DNA of 64,000 nucleotides, from positions 106,595-170,594 of the IMG/VR virus record IMGVR_UViG_3300030099_004448; one strand, given 5' to 3'. This stretch comes from a virus. The notes under the pieces are model-generated. The model was given only the letters and a program-made list of their open reading frames with translations, was not told where the DNA came from and ran no database searches. This document shows, piece by piece, positions 34,440-40,994 of this stretch (position 1 is the stretch's first letter; the number at the start of each line of letters is the position of its first letter). The position numbers and the translations under genes are program-made.

Positions 34440-34883
34440 ATGGTTGATTATGAAAACCCTTGGATGTATGAGGGTCGTGCGTTTTTGTCGGAAGATATTG
34501 GAGATAACTACGGGTTCGTTTATAGAATTACAAACTCTCTTAATGGTAGAGAGTATATCGGAAGAAAATATTTTGTCCAGAAGCGAAAACCAAAAGGTGG
34601 TAAACGTAAAGTTACCTCAGAGTCTGACTGGAAGAAGTACTATGGGTCTTGCCCAGAACTGAAAGAGGATATAAAGAAGTACGGGAAACAGAACTTTTCT
34701 CGCCAGATTCTGAGTATACATACTACACTAGGAAAGGTGAACTACGAGGAAACCCGTCAGTTGTTCGTTCAAGGTGTCTTGACCGAATCGCTTGACAACG
34801 GCGTCCCAAGGTTCTACAATTCTAATGTTCTCGGCCGTTACTACAGGAAGGACTACTTTCATGGAACAAGATCTGATGAATGA
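34440..34883 (+). CDS. GIY-YIG-type endonuclease, 147 aa
   Basis: YGFVYRITNSLNGREYIGRKYF (residues about 23-44) matches the GIY...YIG core, in the Seg-like form GFVYRI...EYIGRK. A basic loop (KRKPKGGKRK) and YYGSCPELKEDIKKYG follow, as in T4 segment endonucleases. It is probably a freestanding homing or intron-less endonuclease, with its own late promoter. The C-terminus overlaps the next small gene. Confidence 0.75.
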   Translation: MVDYENPWMYEGRAFLSEDIGDNYGFVYRITNSLNGREYIGRKYFVQKRKPKGGKRKVTSESDWKKYYGSCPELKEDIKKYGKQNFSRQILSIHTTLGKVNYEETRQLFVQGVLTESLDNGVPRFYNSNVLGRYYRKDYFHGTRSDE

Positions 34884-35004
34884 GACCCAGCTTCTCAAGG
34901 ACAGTATCATTGATCGCATCCATGACCTAGTGGCTATGGGTGACTATCTGAACGCTTGTGCTGTTTATGAAGAATTCAAAGAATCGTTTGAGGAACTTAT
35001 CTGA
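34861..35004 (+). CDS. Small acidic helical protein, 47 aa
   Basis: Starts at ATG 34861 inside the nuclease gene after ACAGGAAGGA. It reads MEQDLMNETQLLKDS and ends EEFKESFEELI, one or two amphipathic helices. No function visible. Confidence 0.45.
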   Translation: MEQDLMNETQLLKDSIIDRIHDLVAMGDYLNACAVYEEFKESFEELI

Positions 35005-35005
35005 C

Positions 35006-35605
35006 ATGTTAATGAACACCATTTTTGTTGGTGGAACTGGACTTCTTTCAGCTTTCATCATTACTAATACTAATACTACTCCTCCAGCTGAATTTGACCC
35101 ATCATCAGCAGTAGAAATCCCTGTAGTAGAATTCAAAGTACCAGAATGGAAGTGCCCTGATTGTACACCAGAAGAACAGTATGTCCTCTCAGAACTCCAA
35201 GAACACACCCGAATCACAGATCGTAATGCTCTTGCTACGATTATGGGAAACATTAAACAGGAAAGCAAGTTTATTTCCAACATATGCGAGGGAGGGGCTC
35301 GAGTTTCTTACAGGGATTGCCTTAGCGGTGGTTATGGTCTTATTCAGTGGACCTCAATAGGACGCTATAATAACCTCGGTAAGTTCTGTAATAACTATGG
35401 GTGTGATCCTAGCACCTTGGAAGGCCAAACTCGTTACATGATTAACGAAAGTGTCTTCCAACGCTATCTGCCTGAGTTTGAAGGTAGTGGTAAAACGGTA
35501 GATCAGTATATGGTTCCCGCATATTACTGGTTGGGTTGGGGTATTGAAGGAAGTAGGAGAAATTACTCATATAACTATACTAAGAGGTTGGTACTCGAAA
35601 CATGA
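35006..35605 (+). CDS. Membrane-anchored phage tail lysozyme-like protein, 199 aa
   Basis: An N-terminal hydrophobic segment (MLMNTIFVGGTGLLSAFIITN) is a signal anchor. The domain from about residue 55 (ALATIMGNIKQESKF...GLIQWTSIGRYNNL...YMINESVF) resembles the phage tail lysozyme family, with the Glu of KQES as probable catalytic acid. It likely cleaves peptidoglycan, as endolysin or entry enzyme. ATG 35006 is chosen over an upstream in-frame GTG. Confidence 0.8.
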   Translation: MLMNTIFVGGTGLLSAFIITNTNTTPPAEFDPSSAVEIPVVEFKVPEWKCPDCTPEEQYVLSELQEHTRITDRNALATIMGNIKQESKFISNICEGGARVSYRDCLSGGYGLIQWTSIGRYNNLGKFCNNYGCDPSTLEGQTRYMINESVFQRYLPEFEGSGKTVDQYMVPAYYWLGWGIEGSRRNYSYNYTKRLVLET

Positions 35606-36024
35606 TTTTGCGCGCCATTAAAGAACTCCTTTCTTCAAAAAAATTTGAAGAAGAGAAAGTTGAATGTTCAGTTGATGAGGAAACAGTTCCTTGCGACACA
35701 CTAGAAGATGTATTTTTCAGTCCAGAAGCACAGGGTAGTTGGACGGGTGTTCCTGCACCCGCATACCTTGAAGACGATCCATGGTTTGGTTCTGCGCCTA
35801 CTCTTACAGAGAAACAAGAGGAGTTCAAGGCAGAATCAGAGGCATTCAAAGCAGAGGCTTTGAAATATTATGGTGAACAGACCAATGAACCAGAAAACAT
35901 CCATGAAGTGATGTATCAGATGTCTACAAGTAGTGGTGAAACCACTGTTCAACGAGATCCTATCGGTGGTTCTGAGACATTTCAGGAAGGTCCAGGTGGT
36001 TGGCAATCAGGTGTTGGTCGTTGA
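35602..36024 (+). CDS. Acidic hypothetical protein, 140 aa
   Basis: Overlaps the lysozyme-like gene by ATGA. It is strongly acidic with a long Glu/Lys/Ala helix in the middle (LTEKQEEFKAESEAFKAEALKYYG) and a Gly-rich end. It may be a partner of the upstream enzyme. The early promoter for tRNA-Arg begins four bases before its end. Confidence 0.55.
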   Translation: MILRAIKELLSSKKFEEEKVECSVDEETVPCDTLEDVFFSPEAQGSWTGVPAPAYLEDDPWFGSAPTLTEKQEEFKAESEAFKAEALKYYGEQTNEPENIHEVMYQMSTSSGETTVQRDPIGGSETFQEGPGGWQSGVGR

Positions 36025-36049
36025 CAGACCCCATCCCTGGTGGTATACT
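36021..36049 (+). promoter_or_regulatory. Consensus host-type promoter upstream of tRNA-Arg
   Basis: TTGACA (36021-36026), 17 bases, TATACT (36044-36049). It sits over the stop of the preceding gene and drives the first tRNA group. Confidence 0.8.
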
Positions 36050-36086
36050 TAAAAAGTTGAGACACAACTCAACTGCGGTGACCCCC

Positions 36087-36123
36087 TTGGTAGTTCAGGG
36101 TTAGCGGCGATAGGAACTACCAA
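36087..36123 (+). other. 10-bp hairpin in the tRNA-Arg leader
   Basis: TTGGTAGTTC (36087-36096) pairs perfectly with GAACTACCAA (36114-36123), loop 17 nt, ending two bases before the tRNA. A second small hairpin, GTTGAG/CTCAAC, lies just upstream. It could be a processing signal or a small RNA. No T-run follows, so it is not a terminator. Confidence 0.5.
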
Positions 36124-36125
36124 TT

Positions 36126-36199
36126 GGTTCAGTAGCTCAGCTGGATAGAGCAACTGCCTTCTAAGCAGTCGGTCGTAGGTTCGAGTCCTACCTGAATCG
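36126..36199 (+). tRNA. tRNA-Arg (UCU)
   Basis: 74 nt. The acceptor GGTTCAG/CTGAATC pairs fully, the anticodon stem is ACTGC/GCAGT with loop CTTCTAA (anticodon TCT), and the T-arm is GTAGGTTCGAGTCCTAC. CCA is not encoded. It supports AGA codons, which are frequent in the phage genes here. Confidence 0.95.
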
Positions 36200-36215
36200 T
36201 GTCCTTTTATTTCTT

Positions 36216-36410
36216 ATGGACAATTACACCTTTGGTGGGAGACCTGTAACGGGGGTTCATCTTCTATTACTTATAAGTGAGATGGAAGGTACTTACCAAC
36301 ATCTTAAGTATATGGGATTTGAAGATGACATGAACACCATTGATGAAATGAAGAAGAGGTATTATAAACTCTACTTCAAAACAAAGAAAGAAGAAAACAA
36401 TCCCCTGTAG
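36216..36410 (+). CDS. Small hypothetical protein between tRNAs, 64 aa
   Basis: MDNYTFGGRPVTGVHLLLLISEMEG, then a charged helix ending KTKKEENNPL. The final codons and the TAG stop lie inside the acceptor and D-stem of tRNA-Asn, so mRNA and tRNA share ten bases. RNase processing of the tRNA would remove the stop. Function unknown. Confidence 0.45.
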   Translation: MDNYTFGGRPVTGVHLLLLISEMEGTYQHLKYMGFEDDMNTIDEMKKRYYKLYFKTKKEENNPL

Positions 36411-36474
36411 CTCAATCAGGCAGAGCACGGAGCTGTTAACTCTGGGGTTACTGGTTCGATTCCAGTCGGGGGAG
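36401..36474 (+). tRNA. tRNA-Asn (GUU)
   Basis: 74 nt. Acceptor TCCCCTG/CGGGGGA (one T-G pair), anticodon stem CGGAG/CTCTG with loop CTGTTAA (anticodon GTT), T-arm ACTGGTTCGATTCCAGT. It overlaps the stop of the small gene upstream by ten bases. Confidence 0.93.
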
Positions 36475-36497
36475 TAAGGGACTGGAATGCATCCTGG

Positions 36498-36589
36498 CTC
36501 ACATCTCCGAGAGAAAAAAGAATCGGAAACCAACCCATGTGAGAGAGAGGTGGGATCCCTCTTGAGCCTCCCCCGCTGACGAGTGGGGG
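36498..36589 (+). ncRNA. Structured non-tRNA segment between tRNA-Asn and tRNA-Leu
   Basis: Three consecutive helices can be read. CTCACAT (36498-36504) pairs with ATGTGAG (36537-36543) and encloses CCGA/TCGG. AGAGG/CCTCT spans 36546-36562. CCCCCGCT/AGTGGGGG spans 36570-36589 with a GACG loop. No reading frame or T-run accompanies them. It may be a small RNA, a tRNA-like relic or a processing spacer. Confidence 0.4.
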
Positions 36590-36599
36590 ATATTCCCAA

Positions 36600-36681
36600 G
36601 TCGATGTGGCGGAATTGGTATACGCGCTGGGTTTAGGTTCCAGTGAGGCAACTCATGAAGGTTCAAGTCCTTTCATCGACA
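36600..36681 (+). tRNA. tRNA-Leu (UAG)
   Basis: 82 nt class II tRNA. Acceptor GTCGATG/CATCGAC, anticodon loop TTTAGGT (anticodon TAG), variable arm GAGGCAACTC, T-arm GAAGGTTCAAGTCCTTTC. A late promoter starts on the base after its 3' end. Confidence 0.93.
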
Positions 36682-36688
36682 CTAAATA
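36682..36688 (+). promoter_or_regulatory. Late promoter (CTAAATA)
   Basis: CTAAATA directly after tRNA-Leu and 22 bases before the HNH gene at 36711. Confidence 0.65.
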
Positions 36689-36710
36689 GAAGAAACTGGG
36701 CAAACCTCCT

Positions 36711-37181
36711 ATGCAGATAGTAGAACCCCATTCGACCATATTGGTGTTAAACAGTTCATACGAACCATTACACTTCACCAATTGGAAACGAGCGATCATT
36801 CTACTATTCAAGGACAAAGCTAAGTTAATCTCAAAAAGAGTCATCAGACTCGTTAATTACGTGAGACTACCTTTCATACGTCTGGGGGAGATGTTTCCCT
36901 CCCGACATTTGATTTACAAACGTGATAATTATGAATGCCAATATTGTGGATCTAAGAAAGATCTCACTATTGACCATGTGACACCAAGGTCCAAGGGTGG
37001 CGATGATACATGGACAAACCTTGTAACAGCATGTTCATCCTGTAATGTAAAGAAAGGTAGTAAAACTCTCAAAGAAGCTGGATTGGTTCTAAAGTCTACG
37101 CCAAGAGCACCAATCAGCAAAGTCATGTTAGACTTAGAAAAGACTACAATCTCAGAGTGGAAAGAGTACAACTGGGGTTGA
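36711..37181 (+). CDS. HNH endonuclease, 156 aa
   Basis: The C-terminal half shows CQYCGSKKDLTIDHVTPRSKGGDDTWTNLVTACSSCN with two CxxC zinc pairs and the D-H...N/H catalytic core. The N-terminal half (LNSSYEPLHFTNWKRAIILLFKDKA) is the usual lead-in of cyanobacterial and phage members of this group. It is probably a homing-type or DNA-processing nuclease among tRNA genes, a common site for such elements. The next early promoter overlaps its stop. Confidence 0.9.
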   Translation: MQIVEPHSTILVLNSSYEPLHFTNWKRAIILLFKDKAKLISKRVIRLVNYVRLPFIRLGEMFPSRHLIYKRDNYECQYCGSKKDLTIDHVTPRSKGGDDTWTNLVTACSSCNVKKGSKTLKEAGLVLKSTPRAPISKVMLDLEKTTISEWKEYNWG

Positions 37182-37206
37182 CACTAATATAGTCTCACGT
37201 TATAAT
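37178..37206 (+). promoter_or_regulatory. Perfect consensus host-type promoter for tRNA-Gly/Val
   Basis: TTGACA (37178-37183), 17 bases, TATAAT (37201-37206), eight bases before tRNA-Gly. Confidence 0.88.
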
Positions 37207-37214
37207 AATCACAT

Positions 37215-37286
37215 GCGGAATTAGTTCAGTGGTAGAACGTCAGCCTTCCAAGCTGAATGTCAGGGGTTCAAATCCCCTATTCCGCT
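37215..37286 (+). tRNA. tRNA-Gly (UCC)
   Basis: 72 nt. Acceptor GCGGAAT/ATTCCGC, anticodon stem CAGC/GCTG with loop CTTCCAA (anticodon TCC), T-arm AGGGGTTCAAATCCCCT. Three bases separate it from tRNA-Val. Confidence 0.94.
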
Positions 37287-37289
37287 CCA

Positions 37290-37361
37290 GGGAGATTAAC
37301 TCAGCGGTAGAGTGTCTCGTTTACACCGAGGTTGTCACTGGTTCGATCCCAGTATCTCCCA
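37290..37361 (+). tRNA. tRNA-Val (UAC)
   Basis: 72 nt. Acceptor GGGAGAT/ATCTCCC, anticodon stem CTCG/CGAG with loop TTTACAC (anticodon TAC), T-arm ACTGGTTCGATCCCAGT. Co-transcribed with tRNA-Gly. Confidence 0.94.
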
Positions 37362-37375
37362 TACAGGTACAAAAA

Positions 37376-37624
37376 ATGTTAAGAGTAAGATGCAAAGAAT
37401 GTAATACAGAATTGACAAGTAGTAGTAAAGTTCAGTTCTGTGGATGTCCTAATCAAATGAGAGTTGTGGATGACAAGGTTGGTGCAGTTGATTTGAATCA
37501 AGTAGTGATGTTAGACTCCTACAAGAAAGATCAAAGTAAAAATGTTCTTTCTCAAAGTGATCTTGCATATCAAGAAGCAAGACGTTCACGAAAGGTTCGC
37601 AAGTTAGATTTTGAAGTTCGATGA
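37376..37624 (+). CDS. Small zinc-ribbon-like protein, 82 aa
   Basis: MLRVRCKECNTELTSSSKVQFCGCP has two Cys pairs (CxxC and CxC) suited to one zinc. A basic helical tail follows. The start at 37376 is chosen because longer in-frame versions run through the tRNAs. It may bind nucleic acid. It overlaps the next gene by ATGA. Confidence 0.6.
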   Translation: MLRVRCKECNTELTSSSKVQFCGCPNQMRVVDDKVGAVDLNQVVMLDSYKKDQSKNVLSQSDLAYQEARRSRKVRKLDFEVR

Positions 37625-37851
37625 GAAAAATCCTTAAGATATGGAAGTATTCACTAGGAAGTTTCTCTGATGAAAAAACAGAACCCTATGATAACTACGT
37701 GGCTGGCATACGTACTATTATATTCATTTCTTATATGGTTACTAATTGTTTTATTGTCAGCGGAGTAATCCGCCATTGGAATGAAAACCCTCCTAATCCA
37801 CCTGATAGCGTTCTGGAATGTAGTTGTAATGAACTGTATCCAACCCCCTAA
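37621..37851 (+). CDS. Small membrane protein, 76 aa
   Basis: One transmembrane helix (about 30-48, TIIFISYMVTNCFIVSGVI) with a basic N-terminus, then a Pro/Cys-rich tail (PPNPPDSVLECSCNE). Coupled to the zinc-ribbon gene. Function unknown. Confidence 0.5.
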   Translation: MRKILKIWKYSLGSFSDEKTEPYDNYVAGIRTIIFISYMVTNCFIVSGVIRHWNENPPNPPDSVLECSCNELYPTP

Positions 37852-37981
37852 CTGGAAACATTGTTATCGTGTTGACCAGTGGTTATTACCCGAAGTAGTT
37901 CAGGGATATAAACTCTGGACTGGGCAAGAAAAGATCTATCAAAATGAAAAAGAGTTCTTAGAAACTCAATCTCTTAAATGA
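37781..37981 (+). CDS. Small protein with hydrophobic N-terminus, 66 aa
   Basis: MKTLLIHLIAFWNVVVMNCI is signal-peptide-like, followed by a soluble Trp- and Tyr-rich part with two Cys. It overlaps the previous gene by 71 bases in another frame. ATG 37829 would give a shorter form with less overlap. The stop overlaps the next ATG. Its place next to an exported HExxH protein suggests an exported partner. Confidence 0.45.
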   Translation: MKTLLIHLIAFWNVVVMNCIQPPNWKHCYRVDQWLLPEVVQGYKLWTGQEKIYQNEKEFLETQSLK

Positions 37982-38607
37982 AAAATTTACTATTGCTACT
38001 TGCACTATTAATTCCTTCTGCATCTGCTGAAGAAAGTGTATTTTACACATATGAAGCAATGCAGTGTATGAAATTCCGTGAGTGTACTGAAGGTGTTAGG
38101 AGACTTTCTTCCGAAGACTATGAGGGAGAAGCAAAGATTATCATCAGTAATCTTGATAAGATGGGAGTGGAAGTATATAATGCCATTCCACAATATTTTG
38201 TAGATGAATATCGTGCTGTATATTATTCGGATAAGAATACTATTTTTATAAACGAACGATATACTCAAAAACCTGAAAAATTTTTGTCAATTCTACGTCA
38301 TGAGTCATGGCACGCTGCACAAGATTGTATGGCAGGTGGTATGCATAACTCAGACATTTTAAGTATTCTGAGTCACGAAGTAATTCCTGATGAAATTGTT
38401 GAAGAAACTTTTTCTCGTTATGGTTTAAACGATCCCGAAGTCATTCGTATTGAACGTGAAGCAGTCTGGGCAATGTACAAACCCAATATGACGGTCAAAG
38501 CACTGCAAGCTTGTAATTCTGATACACCAATGTGGGAAACATATTTTCCACCAAAGAGAACTTGGAGATGGTTGTATTGGAATGGTCACCTAGAACACTT
38601 GTATTAA
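37978..38607 (+). CDS. Exported HExxH metallopeptidase-like protein, paralogue, 209 aa
   Basis: A signal peptide (MKNLLLLLALLIPSASA) precedes RHESWHAAQDCMAGG with HESWH at 108-112 and IEREAVWAMYKP at 158-169 giving a Glu third-ligand candidate. C30/C36 and C117 match the Cys of the copy at 14289-14981. The two proteins are clearly homologous but divergent. Targets, likely periplasmic, are unknown. It follows the coupled small exported protein. Confidence 0.7.
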   Translation: MKNLLLLLALLIPSASAEESVFYTYEAMQCMKFRECTEGVRRLSSEDYEGEAKIIISNLDKMGVEVYNAIPQYFVDEYRAVYYSDKNTIFINERYTQKPEKFLSILRHESWHAAQDCMAGGMHNSDILSILSHEVIPDEIVEETFSRYGLNDPEVIRIEREAVWAMYKPNMTVKALQACNSDTPMWETYFPPKRTWRWLYWNGHLEHLY

Positions 38608-38654
38608 AATTATTTTATATTTTTTTAATGTATGTTAAGGAATGGTCACATTTG

Positions 38655-38684
38655 TTGACAGTCTGAGTACGTTAATTACAATAT
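38655..38684 (+). promoter_or_regulatory. Host-type promoter for the micro-protein run
   Basis: TTGACA (38655-38660), 18 bases, CAATAT (38679-38684). A late-like ATTAAATA follows at about 38695. It drives the genes from 38711. Confidence 0.55.
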
Positions 38685-38710
38685 AGCTTGTACGATTAAA
38701 TACCTATCAA

Positions 38711-38893
38711 ATGGACAAATACACCTACGAGAATTGGGTGAGAGTAAAGGCAACATTTGAAGAATCTGGTAACACAGACAATTTGTTTTATCAAAGAGCC
38801 TGTGCAATTGTAGGCGGTGCTCCAGATCCGCTAGATAAAATGCTGGGAAAACCAATACAGAATGACACACAGGATGACGGAACTGAGACCTGA
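38711..38893 (+). CDS. Small hypothetical protein, 60 aa
   Basis: MDKYTYENWVRVKATFEESGN, a soluble helical protein with an acidic end (DDGTET). First gene of a run of overlapping micro-genes. It overlaps the next start by 20 bases. No motif recognised. Confidence 0.5.
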   Translation: MDKYTYENWVRVKATFEESGNTDNLFYQRACAIVGGAPDPLDKMLGKPIQNDTQDDGTET

Positions 38894-39077
38894 ACATTTA
38901 GTTACACATAGTGAGTGTCAACGGATGATTGATGATGCTATCCGAAGACACAATCGAAATGCTGGAATTATCAGTATGTTTGTGGGTTTCTTTATTCTCG
39001 GACTTTTTAGTGAGGGTTTATTGAGATTAATTGGCGTCATTCCTCCACTACTACCATGGTTACAAATCAAATTGTAG
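38874..39077 (+). CDS. Small membrane protein, 67 aa
   Basis: ATG 38874 follows ACACAGG. ATG 38862 is an alternative. A soluble head, HLVTHSECQRMIDDAIRRHN, is followed by a transmembrane helix (about 33-55, IISMFVGFFILGLFSEGLLRLIG) and a short hydrophobic tail. Overlaps the next gene by 22 bases. Confidence 0.5.
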   Translation: MTELRPEHLVTHSECQRMIDDAIRRHNRNAGIISMFVGFFILGLFSEGLLRLIGVIPPLLPWLQIKL

Positions 39078-39229
39078 AAATGAATCAGGAAGAAAGAAGA
39101 GAATTTTACAAAGATTTGCGAGAGAGGATTCATCAACTCAGAATGGGTCATTTATTTGAAGAACCATGCCCACTATACGAACCCGAATGGGATTCCGATA
39201 CTCGCATGACTTATGATGATCATGAATAA
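39056..39229 (+). CDS. Small acidic protein, 57 aa
   Basis: MVTNQIVEMNQEERREFY, then HLFEEPCPLYEPEWDSDTR and an acidic end. Soluble, with one Cys. Part of the overlapping micro-gene series. Function unknown. Confidence 0.45.
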   Translation: MVTNQIVEMNQEERREFYKDLRERIHQLRMGHLFEEPCPLYEPEWDSDTRMTYDDHE

Positions 39230-39251
39230 TCTTTAGAAACGGAGATATGCA

Positions 39252-39338
39252 ATGAAATACACTATGAGTGTTTTTCTTGTAGTATATACACTAATAACCC
39301 TTCTAGTAGTCTATGGACTACACAGTGCGTACAGATGA
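39252..39338 (+). CDS. Membrane micro-protein, 28 aa
   Basis: Almost entirely one transmembrane helix (SVFLVVYTLITLLVVYGLHS). A GGAGAT site precedes it and its stop overlaps the next ATG (ATGA), which supports translation. It resembles in size the single-helix subunits of photosystem complexes, but no match is claimed. Confidence 0.45.
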   Translation: MKYTMSVFLVVYTLITLLVVYGLHSAYR

Positions 39339-39547
39339 AACAGTCTATCATTCTTATTGCGTGTTTTACACCTCTCGCAATCATCTACATAGTAATGAAG
39401 ATAGCTGTTTGGATGTCCGCTGTTAACCAGGAGAAGAAGTATGTTGCCCAAGAACCCTTCAGAAAACGAGGACCCTATTTGGACAACGCATATGCTGACG
39501 TTGACGAAGAGGAAGAGGAGTATGGAGATCGCACAGACTATCGATAG
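39335..39547 (+). CDS. Small membrane protein, 70 aa
   Basis: An N-terminal transmembrane helix (about 4-26, SIILIACFTPLAIIYIVMKIAVW), then a basic segment and an acidic tail (DVDEEEEEYGDR). Coupled at both ends. Function unknown. Confidence 0.5.
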   Translation: MKQSIILIACFTPLAIIYIVMKIAVWMSAVNQEKKYVAQEPFRKRGPYLDNAYADVDEEEEEYGDRTDYR

Positions 39548-39668
39548 TGCTCTAAAAGAGTATTACTCCGAGAAAGGAATGACTGTACCACAATGGAAAC
39601 AAAGAAAAGATCCATTATGGTGGAGAGAATATTTAATTAGACTAGGAATTGACCCTAAAAATCCATGA
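39522..39668 (+). CDS. Small hypothetical protein, 48 aa
   Basis: ATG 39522 follows GAAGAGGAG, a good ribosome site. MEIAQTIDSALKEYYSEKG, then WKQRKDPLWWREYLIRLGI. A soluble protein whose stop overlaps the next ATG. An upstream in-frame start at 39441 is less likely. Confidence 0.45.
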   Translation: MEIAQTIDSALKEYYSEKGMTVPQWKQRKDPLWWREYLIRLGIDPKNP

Positions 39669-39799
39669 TACTTGCACAATTTTTACTTTTTTCTTGCGTC
39701 CCATTTGTGATCGTAACTTTATTCTTTGGAACCAAGGGTGGGTACTATGATACAGATCTGTATGATGGTGATGGAACTGCTCACAAGGTGTTGAGGTGA
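39665..39799 (+). CDS. Membrane micro-protein, 44 aa
   Basis: MILAQFLLFSCVPFVIVTLFF is one transmembrane helix, followed by a Gly/Tyr/Asp-rich outer segment. It starts in the stop of the previous gene (ATGA). It resembles small thylakoid proteins in layout only. Confidence 0.45.
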   Translation: MILAQFLLFSCVPFVIVTLFFGTKGGYYDTDLYDGDGTAHKVLR

Positions 39800-39850
39800 C
39801 TCGGGATAGCAACCCCGTAAAAAGTTCTGTTTACCCTAACGGACAAACAG

Positions 39851-40000
39851 ATGGCAAACTCACCCACCGACAAGAGCAAAGACTTTATTAAGTCTGGTAT
39901 GACACTTATAACTCAACTTGATAGTGACAAATATCTAAAACGATACAAAGAAAAAGATGATGCATCAAGCCGGGCAATTAGCCGCGTGGACTCTGAATAA
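39851..40000 (+). CDS. Small soluble protein, 49 aa
   Basis: MANSPTDKSKDFIKSGMTLITQ, then a charged helix. It overlaps the following membrane gene by 44 bases in another frame. The 50 bases upstream hold only a weak hairpin. Function unknown. Confidence 0.45.
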   Translation: MANSPTDKSKDFIKSGMTLITQLDSDKYLKRYKEKDDASSRAISRVDSE

Positions 40001-40121
40001 TCCTTGGACACTAGGCATCTTATCTTGGTGCCTAGTGTTTGTGCCCATCTTAGGAATGTGGGCAATCCATAAGTACGGATGGGAACACTGGGAACCATTT
40101 GACAAAATGTTCAAGAAGTAG
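39957..40121 (+). CDS. Small membrane protein, 54 aa
   Basis: MMHQAGQLAAWTLNNPW, a transmembrane helix (about 18-37, TLGILSWCLVFVPILGMWAI), then a KYGWEHWEPFDKMFKK tail. Its 3' end contains the promoter of tRNA-Pro. No family recognised. Confidence 0.5.
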   Translation: MMHQAGQLAAWTLNNPWTLGILSWCLVFVPILGMWAIHKYGWEHWEPFDKMFKK

Positions 40122-40127
40122 TATACT
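40099..40127 (+). promoter_or_regulatory. Consensus host-type promoter for tRNA-Pro
   Basis: TTGACA (40099-40104), 17 bases, TATACT (40122-40127), ten bases before the tRNA and inside the 3' end of the preceding gene. Confidence 0.8.
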
Positions 40128-40137
40128 TAATTCACTA

Positions 40138-40211
40138 CGGGATGTAGCTCAGTTTGGTAGAGCACTCGCTTTGGGAGCGAGTGGCCGTAGGTTCAAATCC
40201 TATCATCCCGA
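40138..40211 (+). tRNA. tRNA-Pro (UGG)
   Basis: 74 nt. Acceptor CGGGATG/CATCCCG, anticodon stem CTCGC/GCGAG with loop TTTGGGA (anticodon TGG), T-arm GTAGGTTCAAATCCTAT with one imperfect pair. Own promoter upstream. Confidence 0.92.
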
Positions 40212-40214
40212 TTT

Positions 40215-40994
40215 ATGAAAGTTCAATTCTATACCAAATATGGTAATAAGGATATCATTCCAGAACCCATACCTGCTTCTAAAGTAGTTCCAAAGTGGTT
40301 TTCGGATATAAAAATTGAAAAAATAAAATCACCGATTATATCAGACCCAGAAAATATAAGAGATCTTGAAAGAAATAGAGGTAAGGTCACTATAAAAAAG
40401 TGTCCTGGGGTTCAGGAGATATTAAAGACTGGATATGTTATAAGATCTTGGGTAGATTTTGTTTTTAGAGAAGAAGATGGTTCTCTATATGTAAACTGGA
40501 TTGATGATCATAGTGATCACCAGAATGAATATTCCCTGCATGGTATGAATCAAATAGAGGGCATTCCAAATGCTCCTCTTTATGGAGGGTTTCATAAAAT
40601 TATTTCTCCTTGGACTATAAAAACAGAACCAGGAGTTTCCATAATGATAATGGATGCTTTTTGGCAAAACAAATCTAATTTTACATCCGTACAGGGTATA
40701 GTTCATACGGATGTATCTCCTTTGCAATTGCATTGGATGTTTGAGTGGAATTATAAGATCGAGACTGGAATGTCTACTGATATTGATGTGGATAACCAAC
40801 TTGTTAAATATGGTGACCCCCTATTTTTGGTTATTCCCTTCAAAAGACAATCGTTTGAGATAGAATGTAATTACGTCAGTGAAGAAGAATGGACTAGACT
40901 GAATGGTGTAGAACTAACTATGTTGGATGACAAGTTGGCATCTAAGTGCCCTTACGTAAAATTTAGACAGACTATTGGCAATCTTTTCCGATGA
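40215..40994 (+). CDS. Hypothetical protein linked to radical-SAM genes, 259 aa
   Basis: Starts VQFYTKYGNKDIIPEPIPASKVVPKWF and continues as a beta-rich globular protein with many Trp and His (HSDHQNEYSLHG, APLYGGFHKIISPW, LQLHWMFEWNYKI). No signal peptide. It overlaps the radical-SAM gene by ATGA, so it is likely a functional partner. The barrel-like pattern with conserved-looking His could be a cupin-type fold, but no metal triad is proven. Confidence 0.6.
   Translation: MKVQFYTKYGNKDIIPEPIPASKVVPKWFSDIKIEKIKSPIISDPENIRDLERNRGKVTIKKCPGVQEILKTGYVIRSWVDFVFREEDGSLYVNWIDDHSDHQNEYSLHGMNQIEGIPNAPLYGGFHKIISPWTIKTEPGVSIMIMDAFWQNKSNFTSVQGIVHTDVSPLQLHWMFEWNYKIETGMSTDIDVDNQLVKYGDPLFLVIPFKRQSFEIECNYVSEEEWTRLNGVELTMLDDKLASKCPYVKFRQTIGNLFR

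Noticed and set aside
36520-36590. Hammerhead ribozyme suggested by GAAA and CTGACGA segments
   Set aside because: The core pieces are present but stem I cannot form: the bases after a possible cleavage site are C-rich and have no partner before CTGACGA.
37229-37375. N-terminal extension of the zinc-ribbon protein through tRNA-Gly and tRNA-Val
   Set aside because: The extra 49 codons are tRNA sequence; the ATG at 37376 is the sensible start.
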